Positions 9,104 to 16,913 of a DNA stretch of 64,000 nucleotides are shown one piece after another. The notes under the pieces are model-generated. The model was not told where the DNA came from and ran no database searches. It was given only the letters and a program-made list of their open reading frames with translations. The translations under genes and the position numbers were made by a program. The stretch's first letter is position 1. The number at the start of each line of letters is the position of its first letter. Source of the DNA: Homoserinimonas aerilata (GTDB taxonomy: Bacteria; Actinomycetota; Actinomycetes; Actinomycetales; Microbacteriaceae); contig NZ_VFOM01000001.1 of assembly GCF_006716125.1 (NCBI RefSeq), positions 434,001 to 498,000 on the forward strand, in the 5' to 3' direction.

Positions 9104-9611
9104 TCTGCGGCTCTTCCTTGTCCTTCTCGAGTTCTTCGAGCAGGGAGCGCAGCTCGGCACGGATGAAGTCCTTGCTGGCGACGTCCTGCATGGCCAGCCG
9201 CAGGGCGACCACCTCGCGGGCCAGGTACTCGGTGTCGTTGAGGTTGCGCTCGGCACGCTGGCGGTCCTGCTCGATCTGCACGCGGTCGCGGTCGTCCTGA
9301 CGGTTCTGCGCGAGCAGGATCATGGGCGCGGCATAGGAGGCCTGCAGCGACAGGATGAGGGTGAGCAGCGTGTAGTTGAGCGCGCGCGGGTCGAACTGTG
9401 CCTCCTCGGGCGCCCACGTGTTGTAGGCGATCCAGGCGACACAGAAGAGGGTCATGCCGACGAGGAACCACGGCGTGCCCATGGCGCGGGCGAACGACTC
9501 CGAGAAGCGGCCCATGCGGTCGCGATCGCGCCCGCCGCCGAAGCCGGGCACGATGTTCTGGCGCAGTCCCTTGGGGGAGTCGAGGTTGCTGTTGTCAGCG
9601 CGACGTGCCAT
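9096..9611 (-). CDS. DUF1003 membrane protein
   Basis: Protein of 171 residues. A Gly/Arg-rich N-terminus precedes two membrane helices (residues 39-60, MGTPWFLVGMTLFCVAWIAY, and 75-100, NYTLLTLILSLQASYAAPMI). A long charged helix follows (RQDDRDRVQIEQDRQRAERN) and the tail is acidic. This is the DUF1003 pattern, common in actinobacteria and of unknown function. The gene overlaps the CBS-protein gene upstream by 17 bases and mrp downstream by about 8 bases, so the three are probably translated together. Confidence 0.87.
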   Translation of the reverse strand: MARRADNSNLDSPKGLRQNIVPGFGGGRDRDRMGRFSESFARAMGTPWFLVGMTLFCVAWIAYNTWAPEEAQFDPRALNYTLLTLILSLQASYAAPMILLAQNRQDDRDRVQIEQDRQRAERNLNDTEYLAREVVALRLAMQDVASKDFIRAELRSLLEELEKDKEEPQIE

Positions 9612-10935
9612 TGGCGTGCCTCCTTCCTCGGTGTGTTGCGCTCGGGGCGACTACCTGCTGGGGTCGCGTGTCGGTCGTGATGTACGGCGCGGTTGCGGGT
9701 TCGTCGTCATGGCTTCGCCAGTCATCCGGCAGCAGGTAGTCGAGGACATCGTCAATGGTCACCACCCCGACAAGTCGGCGGTTGTCGTCGACGACGGGCA
9801 CCGACACCAGATCGTAGCTGGCGAGGATGCGTGCCACCTCGGCGGCCGAGGCGCTCGCGTGCACGGGCTCCAACTGCTGGTCGAGGATGGTGCCGAGGCG
9901 TTCTCCGGGCGGGTAGCGCAGCATCCGCTGGAAGTGGACCATGCCGAGGAAGCGCCCCGTCGGCGGCTCGTACGGGGGCAGGGTCACGCAGATGGCGGCG
10001 CCGAGCGCCGGGGCGAGTTCGTGGCGGCGGATGAGGGCGAGCCCCTCCGCGACGGTCGCATCGGAGGAGACGATGATCGGCTCCGTCGTCATGAGGCCGC
10101 CGGCCGTGTCGGGCGCGTACAGCAGCAGCATGCGCACATCTTCGGCCTCTTCGGGCTGCATCAGGTCGAGGAGGGCCTCGCCGCGCTCGTCGTCGAGCTG
10201 CGCGATCAGGTCGGCCGCGTCATCCGGCTGCATCTGGTCGAGAACGTCGGCGGCGCGGTCGTCGCCGAGCTTGTTCAGGATGCCCACCTGTTCGCTCTCG
10301 GGCATCTCCTCGAGCACATCGGCGAGGCGGGCGTCACTGAGTTCCCCGGCGACCTCGAGCATCCGCTGCTCAGGCAGGTCGAGGAGGGCGTTCGCGAGGT
10401 CGGCCGGCAGCAGGTCTTCATAGGTGGCCAGCAGGTGCGTCGCCGACTGCGCCTCACCGTCGATCTCGTTGTCGCGCACCTCCTCCCAGCGGGCGAACGT
10501 CGTGTGGCCCTTCGCGAAGGGGGAGGCGCTCGTGCGCGGGCGACGCAGGAAGAGCTCGGTGACCTCCCACTCTCCCTGGTCGGTCTCCTCGATCGCGACA
10601 TCCTCGATCGTGGCGTCGCCGCTGCCGTTGACGAACACGACCTTGCGGCCCAGAACCTCGGCGATCACCTGAACCTCGCCGCCGCGCTGCTCGAAGCGAC
10701 GCAGGTTGATGAGCCCTGTCGTGATGATCTGGCCGGAGCCGATGCTCGTGATGCGCCCGATCGAGAGGAACACACGCCTGCGGCCCGGAACCTCGACGAC
10801 GAAGCCGACCACGCGAGGCGAATTGTCGCTGCGGTACACGATGAGCACGTCGCGGACGCGGCCCACCTTGTCGCCCGCGGGGTCGAAGACGGAGCACCCG
10901 GCCAGGCGCGCTACGAAGACTCTTGTGGGGCTCAC
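9595..10935 (-). CDS. MgtE N-domain / CBS-pair protein lacking the transport domain
   Basis: Protein of 446 residues. The first 130 residues form PRC-barrel-like beta strands (GDKVGRVRDVLIVY, LGRKVVFVNGSGDATIED). Residues 165-280 match the MgtE intracellular N domain, with its repeated acidic helices (LLDLPEQRMLEV, LEEMPESEQVGILNKL, LDQMQPDDAADLI, LLDLMQPEEAEDV). A CBS pair follows (TAGGLMTTEPIIV through VPVVDDNRRLVGVVTIDDVLDYL). The membrane channel that completes true MgtE magnesium transporters is absent, so this may be a soluble sensor or regulator of magnesium or nucleotide state. It starts at GTG. Confidence 0.85.
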   Translation of the reverse strand: MSPTRVFVARLAGCSVFDPAGDKVGRVRDVLIVYRSDNSPRVVGFVVEVPGRRRVFLSIGRITSIGSGQIITTGLINLRRFEQRGGEVQVIAEVLGRKVVFVNGSGDATIEDVAIEETDQGEWEVTELFLRRPRTSASPFAKGHTTFARWEEVRDNEIDGEAQSATHLLATYEDLLPADLANALLDLPEQRMLEVAGELSDARLADVLEEMPESEQVGILNKLGDDRAADVLDQMQPDDAADLIAQLDDERGEALLDLMQPEEAEDVRMLLLYAPDTAGGLMTTEPIIVSSDATVAEGLALIRRHELAPALGAAICVTLPPYEPPTGRFLGMVHFQRMLRYPPGERLGTILDQQLEPVHASASAAEVARILASYDLVSVPVVDDNRRLVGVVTIDDVLDYLLPDDWRSHDDEPATAPYITTDTRPQQVVAPSATHRGRRHANGTSR

Positions 10936-10971
10936 GGCTTAACCCTAGCCGCCGCATGGGAGAATGGCCGG

Positions 10972-11469
10972 GTGAGCAACCAAAGCCCGTTTTCGCGTCG
11001 CGGTCAGGCCTTTCCGACACTGCCGCGAGGTGATCTGCTGGGCAGCTACGAAAGCTACCCGGAGGCGCAGGCCGTCGTCGACACGCTGGCGAAGCGCGAG
11101 TTCCCGGTCGCCAAGCTGTCGATCATCGGCAGCGACCTGAAGACGGTCGAGAGAGTCACCGGCAAGCTCACCTACGGGCGCTCCGCTCTGACGGGGGCGG
11201 CCAGCGGTGCCTGGTTCGGGCTGTTCTTCGGGCTCATCATGTTCCTGTTCTCGGGCGACCCCGCATCCCTCGCCTTCGTCGGCGCTGCTCTTCTCATCGG
11301 CGCCGGATTCGGCATGATCTTCGGCATCGTCTCGTACACGCTGAATCGTCGACGCCGCGACTTCACCTCGACCCACCAGGTGTTGGCCAGCAGTTATCAG
11401 ATCATCGTCGACCCCGCGCTGAGCCTGCGTGCCCAGCAGCTCCTCGAAAGGACAGACCCCCATGAGTGA
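10972..11469 (+). CDS. general stress protein 17M-like membrane protein
   Basis: Protein of 165 residues starting at GTG (VSNQSPFSRR), divergent from the CBS gene. The N-terminal part has the general-stress-protein signature LLGSYESYPEAQAVVDTLAKREFPVAKLSIIG. Two hydrophobic, glycine-rich segments follow (residues 70-120, GAASGAWFGLFFGLIMFLF and GAALLIGAGFGMIFGIVSY). It ends in a basic tail with a short beta region (QVLASSYQIIVDP). The family is linked to stress responses and has no known activity. It overlaps the next gene by 8 bases, a coupled arrangement. Confidence 0.82.
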   Translation: MSNQSPFSRRGQAFPTLPRGDLLGSYESYPEAQAVVDTLAKREFPVAKLSIIGSDLKTVERVTGKLTYGRSALTGAASGAWFGLFFGLIMFLFSGDPASLAFVGAALLIGAGFGMIFGIVSYTLNRRRRDFTSTHQVLASSYQIIVDPALSLRAQQLLERTDPHE

Positions 11470-11788
11470 TGACGACCGCGAGTACATGCGCAACTACAAG
11501 ACGGCCAGCCCCGATCTGTTGAAGGCGTACGCCGACTTCAGCGGTGCCGTGTTCGCCGCTGAGGGCCGTGAGATCCCCAAGAAGTACCGCGAGCTGATGG
11601 CTGTGGCCGTCGCCATCTCCAAACAGTGCCCGTACTGCATCGAGGCCCACACGAAGGACGCCGTCAGGGCGGGGGCGACGGATGCTGAGATCGCCGAGGC
11701 CGTCTGGGTCGCCGCAGCGATCGGCTCGGGCGCCGCGTACACGCATGGCCGCCTCGCGTTCAAGGCCTCGGCACCGCACGAGCACTAA
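11462..11788 (+). CDS. AhpD/carboxymuconolactone decarboxylase-family protein
   Basis: Protein of 108 residues, all helical. It carries the AhpD active-site signature SKQCPYCIEAHTKDAVRAG, with the redox CxxC and downstream His. The N-terminal region fits the CMD domain (SPDLLKAYADFSGAVF, PKKYRELMAVAVAISK). Such proteins act as small peroxidatic or thiol-relay enzymes in oxidative stress defence. The start ATG at 11462 overlaps the stop of the stress-protein gene, so they share an operon. A strong hairpin terminator follows 60 bases downstream. Confidence 0.87.
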   Translation: MSDDDREYMRNYKTASPDLLKAYADFSGAVFAAEGREIPKKYRELMAVAVAISKQCPYCIEAHTKDAVRAGATDAEIAEAVWVAAAIGSGAAYTHGRLAFKASAPHEH

Positions 11789-11848
11789 CCGACCCCGCGG
11801 GTCGATCCACTCGATCGATTCCGCTGATCGTTGCGTCGGCGCTTGACG

Positions 11849-11879
11849 CGGTGTGCCCCGCGCGAAGCGGGGCACACCG
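11849..11879. terminator. bidirectional hairpin terminator
   Basis: CGGTGTGCCCCGC (11849-11861) pairs perfectly with GCGGGGCACACCG (11867-11879) across a 5-base loop, a 13-bp GC-rich stem. It sits between two convergent genes, the AhpD-like gene and the FMN reductase, so it can stop transcription from both sides. Neither side has a long T tract, which is common for actinobacterial terminators. Confidence 0.75.
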
Positions 11880-11921
11880 GTCGATGTTCGGCGGGCGATC
11901 AGGCGTCACGCCAGGGGCTGA

Positions 11922-12515
11922 TTACGCCGCGAGTTCGTCTGCCTCGGCGCGCAGCGGCTGCAGGGCACGGGCCCAGGCGGCGAGCTGCGAGATCTGACCT
12001 TCGAGTTCTCCGGCCTTCAGGGCGGCCGGGGTGAAGGTCGACTCGCCGTTCTCGCCGTAGGTGAAGTCGGTGAACAGCGAGAACATGACGTGGGTGCGCA
12101 CGTCTGCCATCTGCAGTTCGCCGAAGATCTGACGCAGGTGCTCTCCGGCGCGAACGCCGCCCATGGAGCCGTAGCTGACGATGGCGGCGGCCTTGTTGTT
12201 CCATTCGGCGTTCACGTAGTCGAGCGCATTCTTGAGCGCGGCGGGAACGGAGTGGTTGTACTCGGCGGAGACGAAGATGAAGCCGTCGAATTCGGCGACC
12301 TTCGACGCCCAGGCGTTGGCCTCGTCGCCGAGGTAGTTTCCGGCGCCCGCGGGGAAGGGCTCCTCGAGAAGGGGGAGCTTGAAGTCGTGCAGGTCGACGA
12401 GTTCGAACTCGACTCCGTCTGCCGAGGCGTTCTCCTTGACCCACTGGCCCACCTGGATGCCGTTACGGCCCGGGCGGGTGCTGCCGACGATGATGCCAAT
12501 CTTGAGGTCTGACAA
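11922..12515 (-). CDS. NADPH-dependent FMN reductase
   Basis: Flavodoxin-fold protein of 197 residues. The phosphate-binding loop is GIIVGSTRPGRNG near the N-terminus. The other family landmarks are LVDLHDFKLPLLEEP, the flavin contact GFIFVSAEYNHSVPAALKNALD, and VSYGSMGGVRAGEHLRQI. Family members reduce FMN, quinones or azo compounds with NADPH. It is divergent from a marR gene, with two identical palindromes between the two start codons, so repression by that MarR protein and induction by a quinone-like or electrophilic ligand is the natural inference. Confidence 0.88.
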   Translation of the reverse strand: MSDLKIGIIVGSTRPGRNGIQVGQWVKENASADGVEFELVDLHDFKLPLLEEPFPAGAGNYLGDEANAWASKVAEFDGFIFVSAEYNHSVPAALKNALDYVNAEWNNKAAAIVSYGSMGGVRAGEHLRQIFGELQMADVRTHVMFSLFTDFTYGENGESTFTPAALKAGELEGQISQLAAWARALQPLRAEADELAA

Positions 12516-12560
12516 GAGACGTACCTTTCGCAGAATTCTTCAGAGGCCACCCTGTTTTGG

Positions 12561-12596
12561 TGACGTGTCATCTTATCTTATCTGGGTGACGTGTCA
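12561..12596. promoter_or_regulatory. twin MarR-type operator between divergent genes
   Basis: The palindrome TGACGTGTCA (TGAC-GT-GTCA) occurs twice, at 12561-12570 and 12587-12596, with centres 26 bases apart, or about two and a half helical turns. The pair lies between the FMN reductase start (12515) and the marR start (12610/12619). Position, symmetry and exact duplication fit binding of two MarR dimers controlling both genes. Binding is inferred, not shown. Confidence 0.65.
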
Positions 12597-12618
12597 ACCA
12601 ACTGATAGAATGGATGGC

Positions 12619-13092
12619 ATGTCCGAAGTGTCCGAGGTCAGCGCCGAGCAATGGCGGGTCTGGCGCAGCTTCTATGCCATGCGCCGCCAGCTCGACCGTG
12701 CCCTCGAGAACCAACTGCAGACAGACTCCGCGATATCCAGCGCCGATTACGAGATCCTGCTCGCCATCTTCGAATCCACCGAGAAGCGCCTGCGCAGTCG
12801 CGACCTGGCCGAGCGCATCGGGTGGGAGAAGAGCCGCATCTCGCACCAGGTGAGCCGCATGACGGCCAGAGGCCTCCTCAACCGCACCGAATGCGAAGAC
12901 GACCTGCGGGGCACCTGGGTCGAGATCACGGCCGAGGGTCGCCGCGCCACACTGGGTGCCATGCGAGGGCACACCAGAGCCATCAGAGAGTTCTTCTTCG
13001 ACGTGCTCGACGAGCGTGAACTGGCGGCGCTCCTCAGCGTCTCCGACAAGGTGCTGGCCGCCGTCGCCCCCGCGCCGTGCGACCCGGCCTGA
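12619..13092 (+). CDS. MarR-family transcriptional regulator
   Basis: Protein of 157 residues (160 from the alternative ATG at 12610). The winged-helix core is clear: SSADYEILLAIFES, then LRSRDLAERIGWEKSRISHQVSRM as the recognition helix-turn-helix, and the wing LNRTECEDDLRGTWVEIT. MarR dimers usually repress and are released by small aromatic or oxidising ligands. It is divergent from an NADPH-FMN reductase and the operator-like palindromes lie between them, so autoregulation plus control of the reductase is likely. Confidence 0.9.
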   Translation: MSEVSEVSAEQWRVWRSFYAMRRQLDRALENQLQTDSAISSADYEILLAIFESTEKRLRSRDLAERIGWEKSRISHQVSRMTARGLLNRTECEDDLRGTWVEITAEGRRATLGAMRGHTRAIREFFFDVLDERELAALLSVSDKVLAAVAPAPCDPA

Positions 13093-13138
13093 GTACCCCT
13101 GTCGCCTGAGCGCCCTCCGTCTGAGGTGGTCGTGGCTG

Positions 13139-14746
13139 CTAGCGCAGCCAGGCCTCCACATCGTCGACCGTGCGCGGGATGCCGGCCGACAGGTTCTCGG
13201 CGCCATCCGCCGTCACCAGGATGTCGTCCTCGATGCGCACGCCGATACCCCGGAACTCCTCCGGAACGGTCAGGTCATCGGGCTGGAAGTACAGGCCCGG
13301 CTCGATCGTGAACACCATGCCCTCCTCGAGCACACCGTCCATGTAGAGCTCCCTGCGGGCCTGCGCGCAGTCGTGCACGTCGATGCCCAGATGGTGGCTG
13401 GTGCCGTGCACCATGTAGCGGCGGTGGAACTGCCGCGCCGGCTCCAGTGACTCCTCCGCGCTGACCGGCAGCAGACCCCACTCGGCCGTCTTGCGCGCTA
13501 TGACCTTCATCGCCTCTGCATGGATCTCCCTGAAACGGATGCCCGGGCGCACGATCGCGAACGCCGCATCCGCCGCCTCCAGAACGGCCTCGTACACGCG
13601 GCGCTGAACGGGGCTGAAGATGCCGGAGATCGGCAGGGTGCGGGTGATGTCAGCCGTGTACAGGCTGTCGAGCTCGATGCCCGCGTCGAGCAGGATGAGG
13701 TCGCCCTCGTTGACGGGGCCGTCGTTGCGGGTCCAGTGCAGCACGCAGGCGTGGGGGCCGGATGCGGCGATCGTGTCGTAACCGACGGTGTTGCCGTCGG
13801 CGCGGGCGCGCCTGTTGAAGGTGCCCTCGACGAGGCGCTCGCCGCGGGGGTGCGCCACGATCTCGGCCCGGTCGGCGATGACGTCGTCGAAGCCGCGCTT
13901 CGTGGCGTCGACGGCGAGGCGCATCTGCTCGACCTCGTAGGAGTCCTTCACGAGTCGCAGCTCCGACACGTCCCGCGCGAGGGTGGCGTCGCCGTTCTCG
14001 GCCTCGTCGTCGCCCGGCTCGACGTCGATGGCGAGCAGCCGGCGGCCATCCACCTGCTCGGTCGTGTCGCGGTCGGCGTCGCGCACCAGGAGGGTGTCGG
14101 CGTCAACGGAGTCGAGCACGGCCTCGAACTCGGCGATGCCGCGCGTGGCCAAGCCCAGGTCTCCGGCGACCTGCGCGAGTGACGGCCTCGGGCCGATCCA
14201 GAACTCGCCGATCTCGGGGTTCGCGTAGAACTCGCTCGAGTCGCGACCCGCGCGCTCCCGGAAGAACACGGTCGCCTCGTGACCCGAACCGCTCGGCTCC
14301 ATGACGAGCACGGCGCCGGGCTCGCTGTCGCTGCCCCACCCGGTCAGATGTGAGAACGCCGAATGCGCCCGGAACGGATAGTCGGTGTCGTTGGAGCGCA
14401 CCTTCGCCGCCCCCGCGGGGATGATGAGCCGCTTGCCGGGGTGCATCGCGGAGACGCGCTGCCGGCGGGCTGCGGCGAACGCGGCCTGCTCACGCGGCGC
14501 AGGAATCGCATCCGTACGGTCCGCCCAGCCGGAGGAGATGAACGTCGTGAACGCCTCGGATGCCGGGGTCGTCGACCTGTTGCCGGTCGCGCGCGGCACC
14601 ACGGCGGGCGCCGTGCCCGCAGCGTCGGGGCGCGTGCTCTCGGGGTGGACCGTCTCGATGGTGTCGAGTGCGGTGTCGCTGCTGTCGAGTGTGCTGCCGT
14701 CGAGTGCGCTGCTGTCGGGTTCGGAGGATTCGCTGCTTGTGGCCAT
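13139..14746 (-). CDS. Xaa-Pro aminopeptidase (aminopeptidase P, M24B family)
   Basis: Protein of 535 residues. It begins with an unusual Ser/Thr/Asp-rich stretch of about 60 residues in which SSALDGS, TLDSSD and TALDT recur. An aminopeptidase P N-terminal domain follows (HPGKRLIIPAGAAKVRSND). The C-terminal pita-bread domain supplies the metal ligands: Asp pair in LLDAGIELDSLYTADITRT, His in HGTSHHLGIDVHD, Glu in FTIEPGLY and Glu in GVRIEDDILV. It removes N-terminal residues preceding proline using two metal ions. The low-complexity N-terminus may be a start-site overextension; internal starts exist. Confidence 0.88.
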   Translation of the reverse strand: MATSSESSEPDSSALDGSTLDSSDTALDTIETVHPESTRPDAAGTAPAVVPRATGNRSTTPASEAFTTFISSGWADRTDAIPAPREQAAFAAARRQRVSAMHPGKRLIIPAGAAKVRSNDTDYPFRAHSAFSHLTGWGSDSEPGAVLVMEPSGSGHEATVFFRERAGRDSSEFYANPEIGEFWIGPRPSLAQVAGDLGLATRGIAEFEAVLDSVDADTLLVRDADRDTTEQVDGRRLLAIDVEPGDDEAENGDATLARDVSELRLVKDSYEVEQMRLAVDATKRGFDDVIADRAEIVAHPRGERLVEGTFNRRARADGNTVGYDTIAASGPHACVLHWTRNDGPVNEGDLILLDAGIELDSLYTADITRTLPISGIFSPVQRRVYEAVLEAADAAFAIVRPGIRFREIHAEAMKVIARKTAEWGLLPVSAEESLEPARQFHRRYMVHGTSHHLGIDVHDCAQARRELYMDGVLEEGMVFTIEPGLYFQPDDLTVPEEFRGIGVRIEDDILVTADGAENLSAGIPRTVDDVEAWLR

Positions 14747-14810
14747 GCATCCATTGTCTCCCTTCGCGCTGCAGAAAGTCGCGCCGGCGAAAGACGTCAG
14801 CTCCGGATGC

Positions 14811-15872
14811 TCAGCCTCGCGGAAGCAGGCGGGCGACGACAGGTCTGTGGTCGCTGCCGGACCTGTCGCGATCCTCGATCACCGAGAACGCGGTTACCTC
14901 CCAGTCGTCGGTCACCATGACGTGGTCGATGGGGGCTCCGAGGAGCGACGGCAGCGCGGTCGGCCAGGTGCCGAGTGCCGCGGAGTTCGTGAGCGCTGCC
15001 GCATCGGCGCAGTCGCCGAGCCTGGCGCCCGCCGCGACCGTGCCGGCCGGGCGACCGCCCGCCCCCGGCCTGCCCAGGCCCTGGAAGTGGTCGATGGTCG
15101 CATTGAAGTCGCCGGCCATGAGGATGTCGTCGCCGGCGCACATGTCGGCCAGCATGGCCAGATCGGCCCGCCAGTTGTCCATCTGGCCCGGGATCGGCGC
15201 GACAGCGTGCACCGCGATGATCGTGGGGCCGGAGCCGTCGACCGGGCTCGCGACGATCGTCGGCAGCACCGACGTCGACACGGCATCCACATCGAAGGTG
15301 TACTCGCCGAGCTCGGCGCTCACGAGCAGTGACGTGGAGCGCGCCGGCGACACCAGATCGTAGGCGCGCGTCGACACCCACATGGGCCTACCGGCCTCGC
15401 GCATGGCGACCGCCGCAGCGATCGCATCCTCACCGCGTGTCTCCGGCAGCACGACGACATCAGCCTGCTGTTCGACCGCCAGATCGGCCACCTGCTGGGG
15501 AGTGGTCGCCGGGCCGAGGGTGTTCCACGACAGCACCGTGATGCCATCGGAGGTGGCCGACGTCGTCGCATCATCCGACGGCAGGAGTGCGCCAGCGCCG
15601 CGACTCACCAGCACCACCGTGTTCACCGCGGCGAAGGCGAGCAGCAGAACGGCCAGAGACGCGCCCAGCCGGCGGAACGGGCCGATGAGCAGCGCCAGCA
15701 GTAGAAGAACAACCAACAGCACGACGGCGACCGCCACCGCCGAACCCCGCAGCGACACGATCTGGGCGACGAACTCGGTGCGCTGCAGGCCGAACAGCTG
15801 AGGCCACGCACACAGCAGCAGCACCGCGATGGTGACGAGGATCAGCGCGGCGGCGGCAAGACGACGGAACAT
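14811..15872 (-). CDS. membrane-anchored endonuclease/exonuclease/phosphatase-family protein
   Basis: Protein of 353 residues. Three membrane segments fill residues 5-95 (LAAAALILVTIAVLLLC, VAVVLLVVLLLLALLI, LAVLLLAFAAVNTVVLV). The rest is an EEP domain: ITVLSWNTLGP (Asn), DVVVLPETRGED (catalytic Glu), ILMAGDFNATIDHF (Asp/Asn pair) and SDHRPVVARL (final Asp-His). The catalytic part is expected outside the membrane and hydrolyses a phosphodiester or phosphomonoester; the substrate is unknown. The tail is convergent with aminopeptidase P on the same strand, 65 bases apart. Confidence 0.85.
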   Translation of the reverse strand: MFRRLAAAALILVTIAVLLLCAWPQLFGLQRTEFVAQIVSLRGSAVAVAVVLLVVLLLLALLIGPFRRLGASLAVLLLAFAAVNTVVLVSRGAGALLPSDDATTSATSDGITVLSWNTLGPATTPQQVADLAVEQQADVVVLPETRGEDAIAAAVAMREAGRPMWVSTRAYDLVSPARSTSLLVSAELGEYTFDVDAVSTSVLPTIVASPVDGSGPTIIAVHAVAPIPGQMDNWRADLAMLADMCAGDDILMAGDFNATIDHFQGLGRPGAGGRPAGTVAAGARLGDCADAAALTNSAALGTWPTALPSLLGAPIDHVMVTDDWEVTAFSVIEDRDRSGSDHRPVVARLLPRG

Positions 15873-15983
15873 GGCGATGCAACCCTATCCGCTGCGCCGC
15901 GGCGGCACCTGCGGGGTGCGGATGCGCTCACGCCGTCAGCGGAAACGGCCGGCCCCGCAACGCCCGCGGAATAGAGTTGGGCC

Positions 15984-16835
15984 ATGCCCCGCCTCATCGA
16001 CCTGCACACGCACTCCAGCGTGTCCGACGGCACCGAGACGCCCGCGCAGCTGATCGCCGCGGCCGTGCGGGAAGGGCTCGACACCATCGCCCTCACCGAC
16101 CACGACTCGACCGCCGGCTGGCTCGAGGCGAAGGCCGCAGCATCCGGAACCGGCCTCACCGTCGTGCCCGGCATGGAATTCAGCACCCGCCTCGGCTGGA
16201 AGAGTGTGCACCTGCTCGCCTACCTGTTCGACCCGACGGATGCGGGCATCGTCGCCGAGACCGCCCGCATCCGCGCCGCACGGCTCACGAGGGCCGAAGC
16301 GATCGTCGAAAGACTGTCGAACGACTTCGAACTCAGCTGGGCGGATGTTCTGGAGCAGACCGCAGAAGGCGCGACAGTCGGGCGACCCCACATTGCCGAT
16401 GCTCTCGTCGCCCGCGGCCACGCCACCACCAGAAGTGAAGCCTTCGAAGGCATCCTGCACCCGCGGCACGGCTACTCGCAGCCGCACTACGCGCCCGACC
16501 CCATCGCGGCCATCCGACTCGTGCGGGCCGCAGGTGGGGTGCCCGTGCTCGCGCACCCCGGAACGCGGGGCCGGGACTCCGTCGCCGACGAGAAGACCAT
16601 GCGGCTCATGGTCGAGGCCGGACTCTTCGGGCTCGAGATCGACCACCGCGAGAACACACCGGACGGCAAAGAGCGGCTGCACGAACTGGCGCGTCGTTTC
16701 GACCTCGTCGTCACCGGATCGAGCGACTACCACGGGGCGGGCAAACCGAACCGGCTCGCCGAGAACACCACAACGCCCGAAGTGCTCGAACGGATCATCA
16801 CCGAGGCGAGCGGCGCGGAGCCGTACCTGCCGTAG
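15984..16835 (+). CDS. PHP-domain phosphoesterase (RNase AM / YciV-like)
   Basis: Protein of 283 residues with all PHP metal motifs: IDLHTHSSVSDGTETP at the start, IALTDHDSTAGW, VVPGMEFST, VGRPHIADALV, LAHPGTRG and SSDYHGAGKPN near the end. The helical insertion typical of the YciV/TrpH group lies in the middle. Relatives hydrolyse nucleoside 3',5'-bisphosphate and act as 5'-3' exoribonucleases. The gene is monocistronic, divergent from the EEP gene. Confidence 0.88.
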   Translation: MPRLIDLHTHSSVSDGTETPAQLIAAAVREGLDTIALTDHDSTAGWLEAKAAASGTGLTVVPGMEFSTRLGWKSVHLLAYLFDPTDAGIVAETARIRAARLTRAEAIVERLSNDFELSWADVLEQTAEGATVGRPHIADALVARGHATTRSEAFEGILHPRHGYSQPHYAPDPIAAIRLVRAAGGVPVLAHPGTRGRDSVADEKTMRLMVEAGLFGLEIDHRENTPDGKERLHELARRFDLVVTGSSDYHGAGKPNRLAENTTTPEVLERIITEASGAEPYLP

Positions 16836-16913
16836 CGGTGCTGCTGGTTGCTCGTGCCGCCGGTCTCGAGACTGGCGCCGTGGACGGCACCACCTCGACC
16901 GGCGGGGGTGGGA

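Noticed and set aside
9454..10971. long N-terminal extension of the stress-protein frame
   Set aside because: It runs antisense through the DUF1003 and CBS genes; the real start is GTG 10972 with the family's normal N-terminus.
16841..16911. second REP-like element after the PHP gene
   Set aside because: It shows only weak resemblance (GCTGGTTG, GTCTCGAGAC) to the 31262 element; arms do not pair convincingly.
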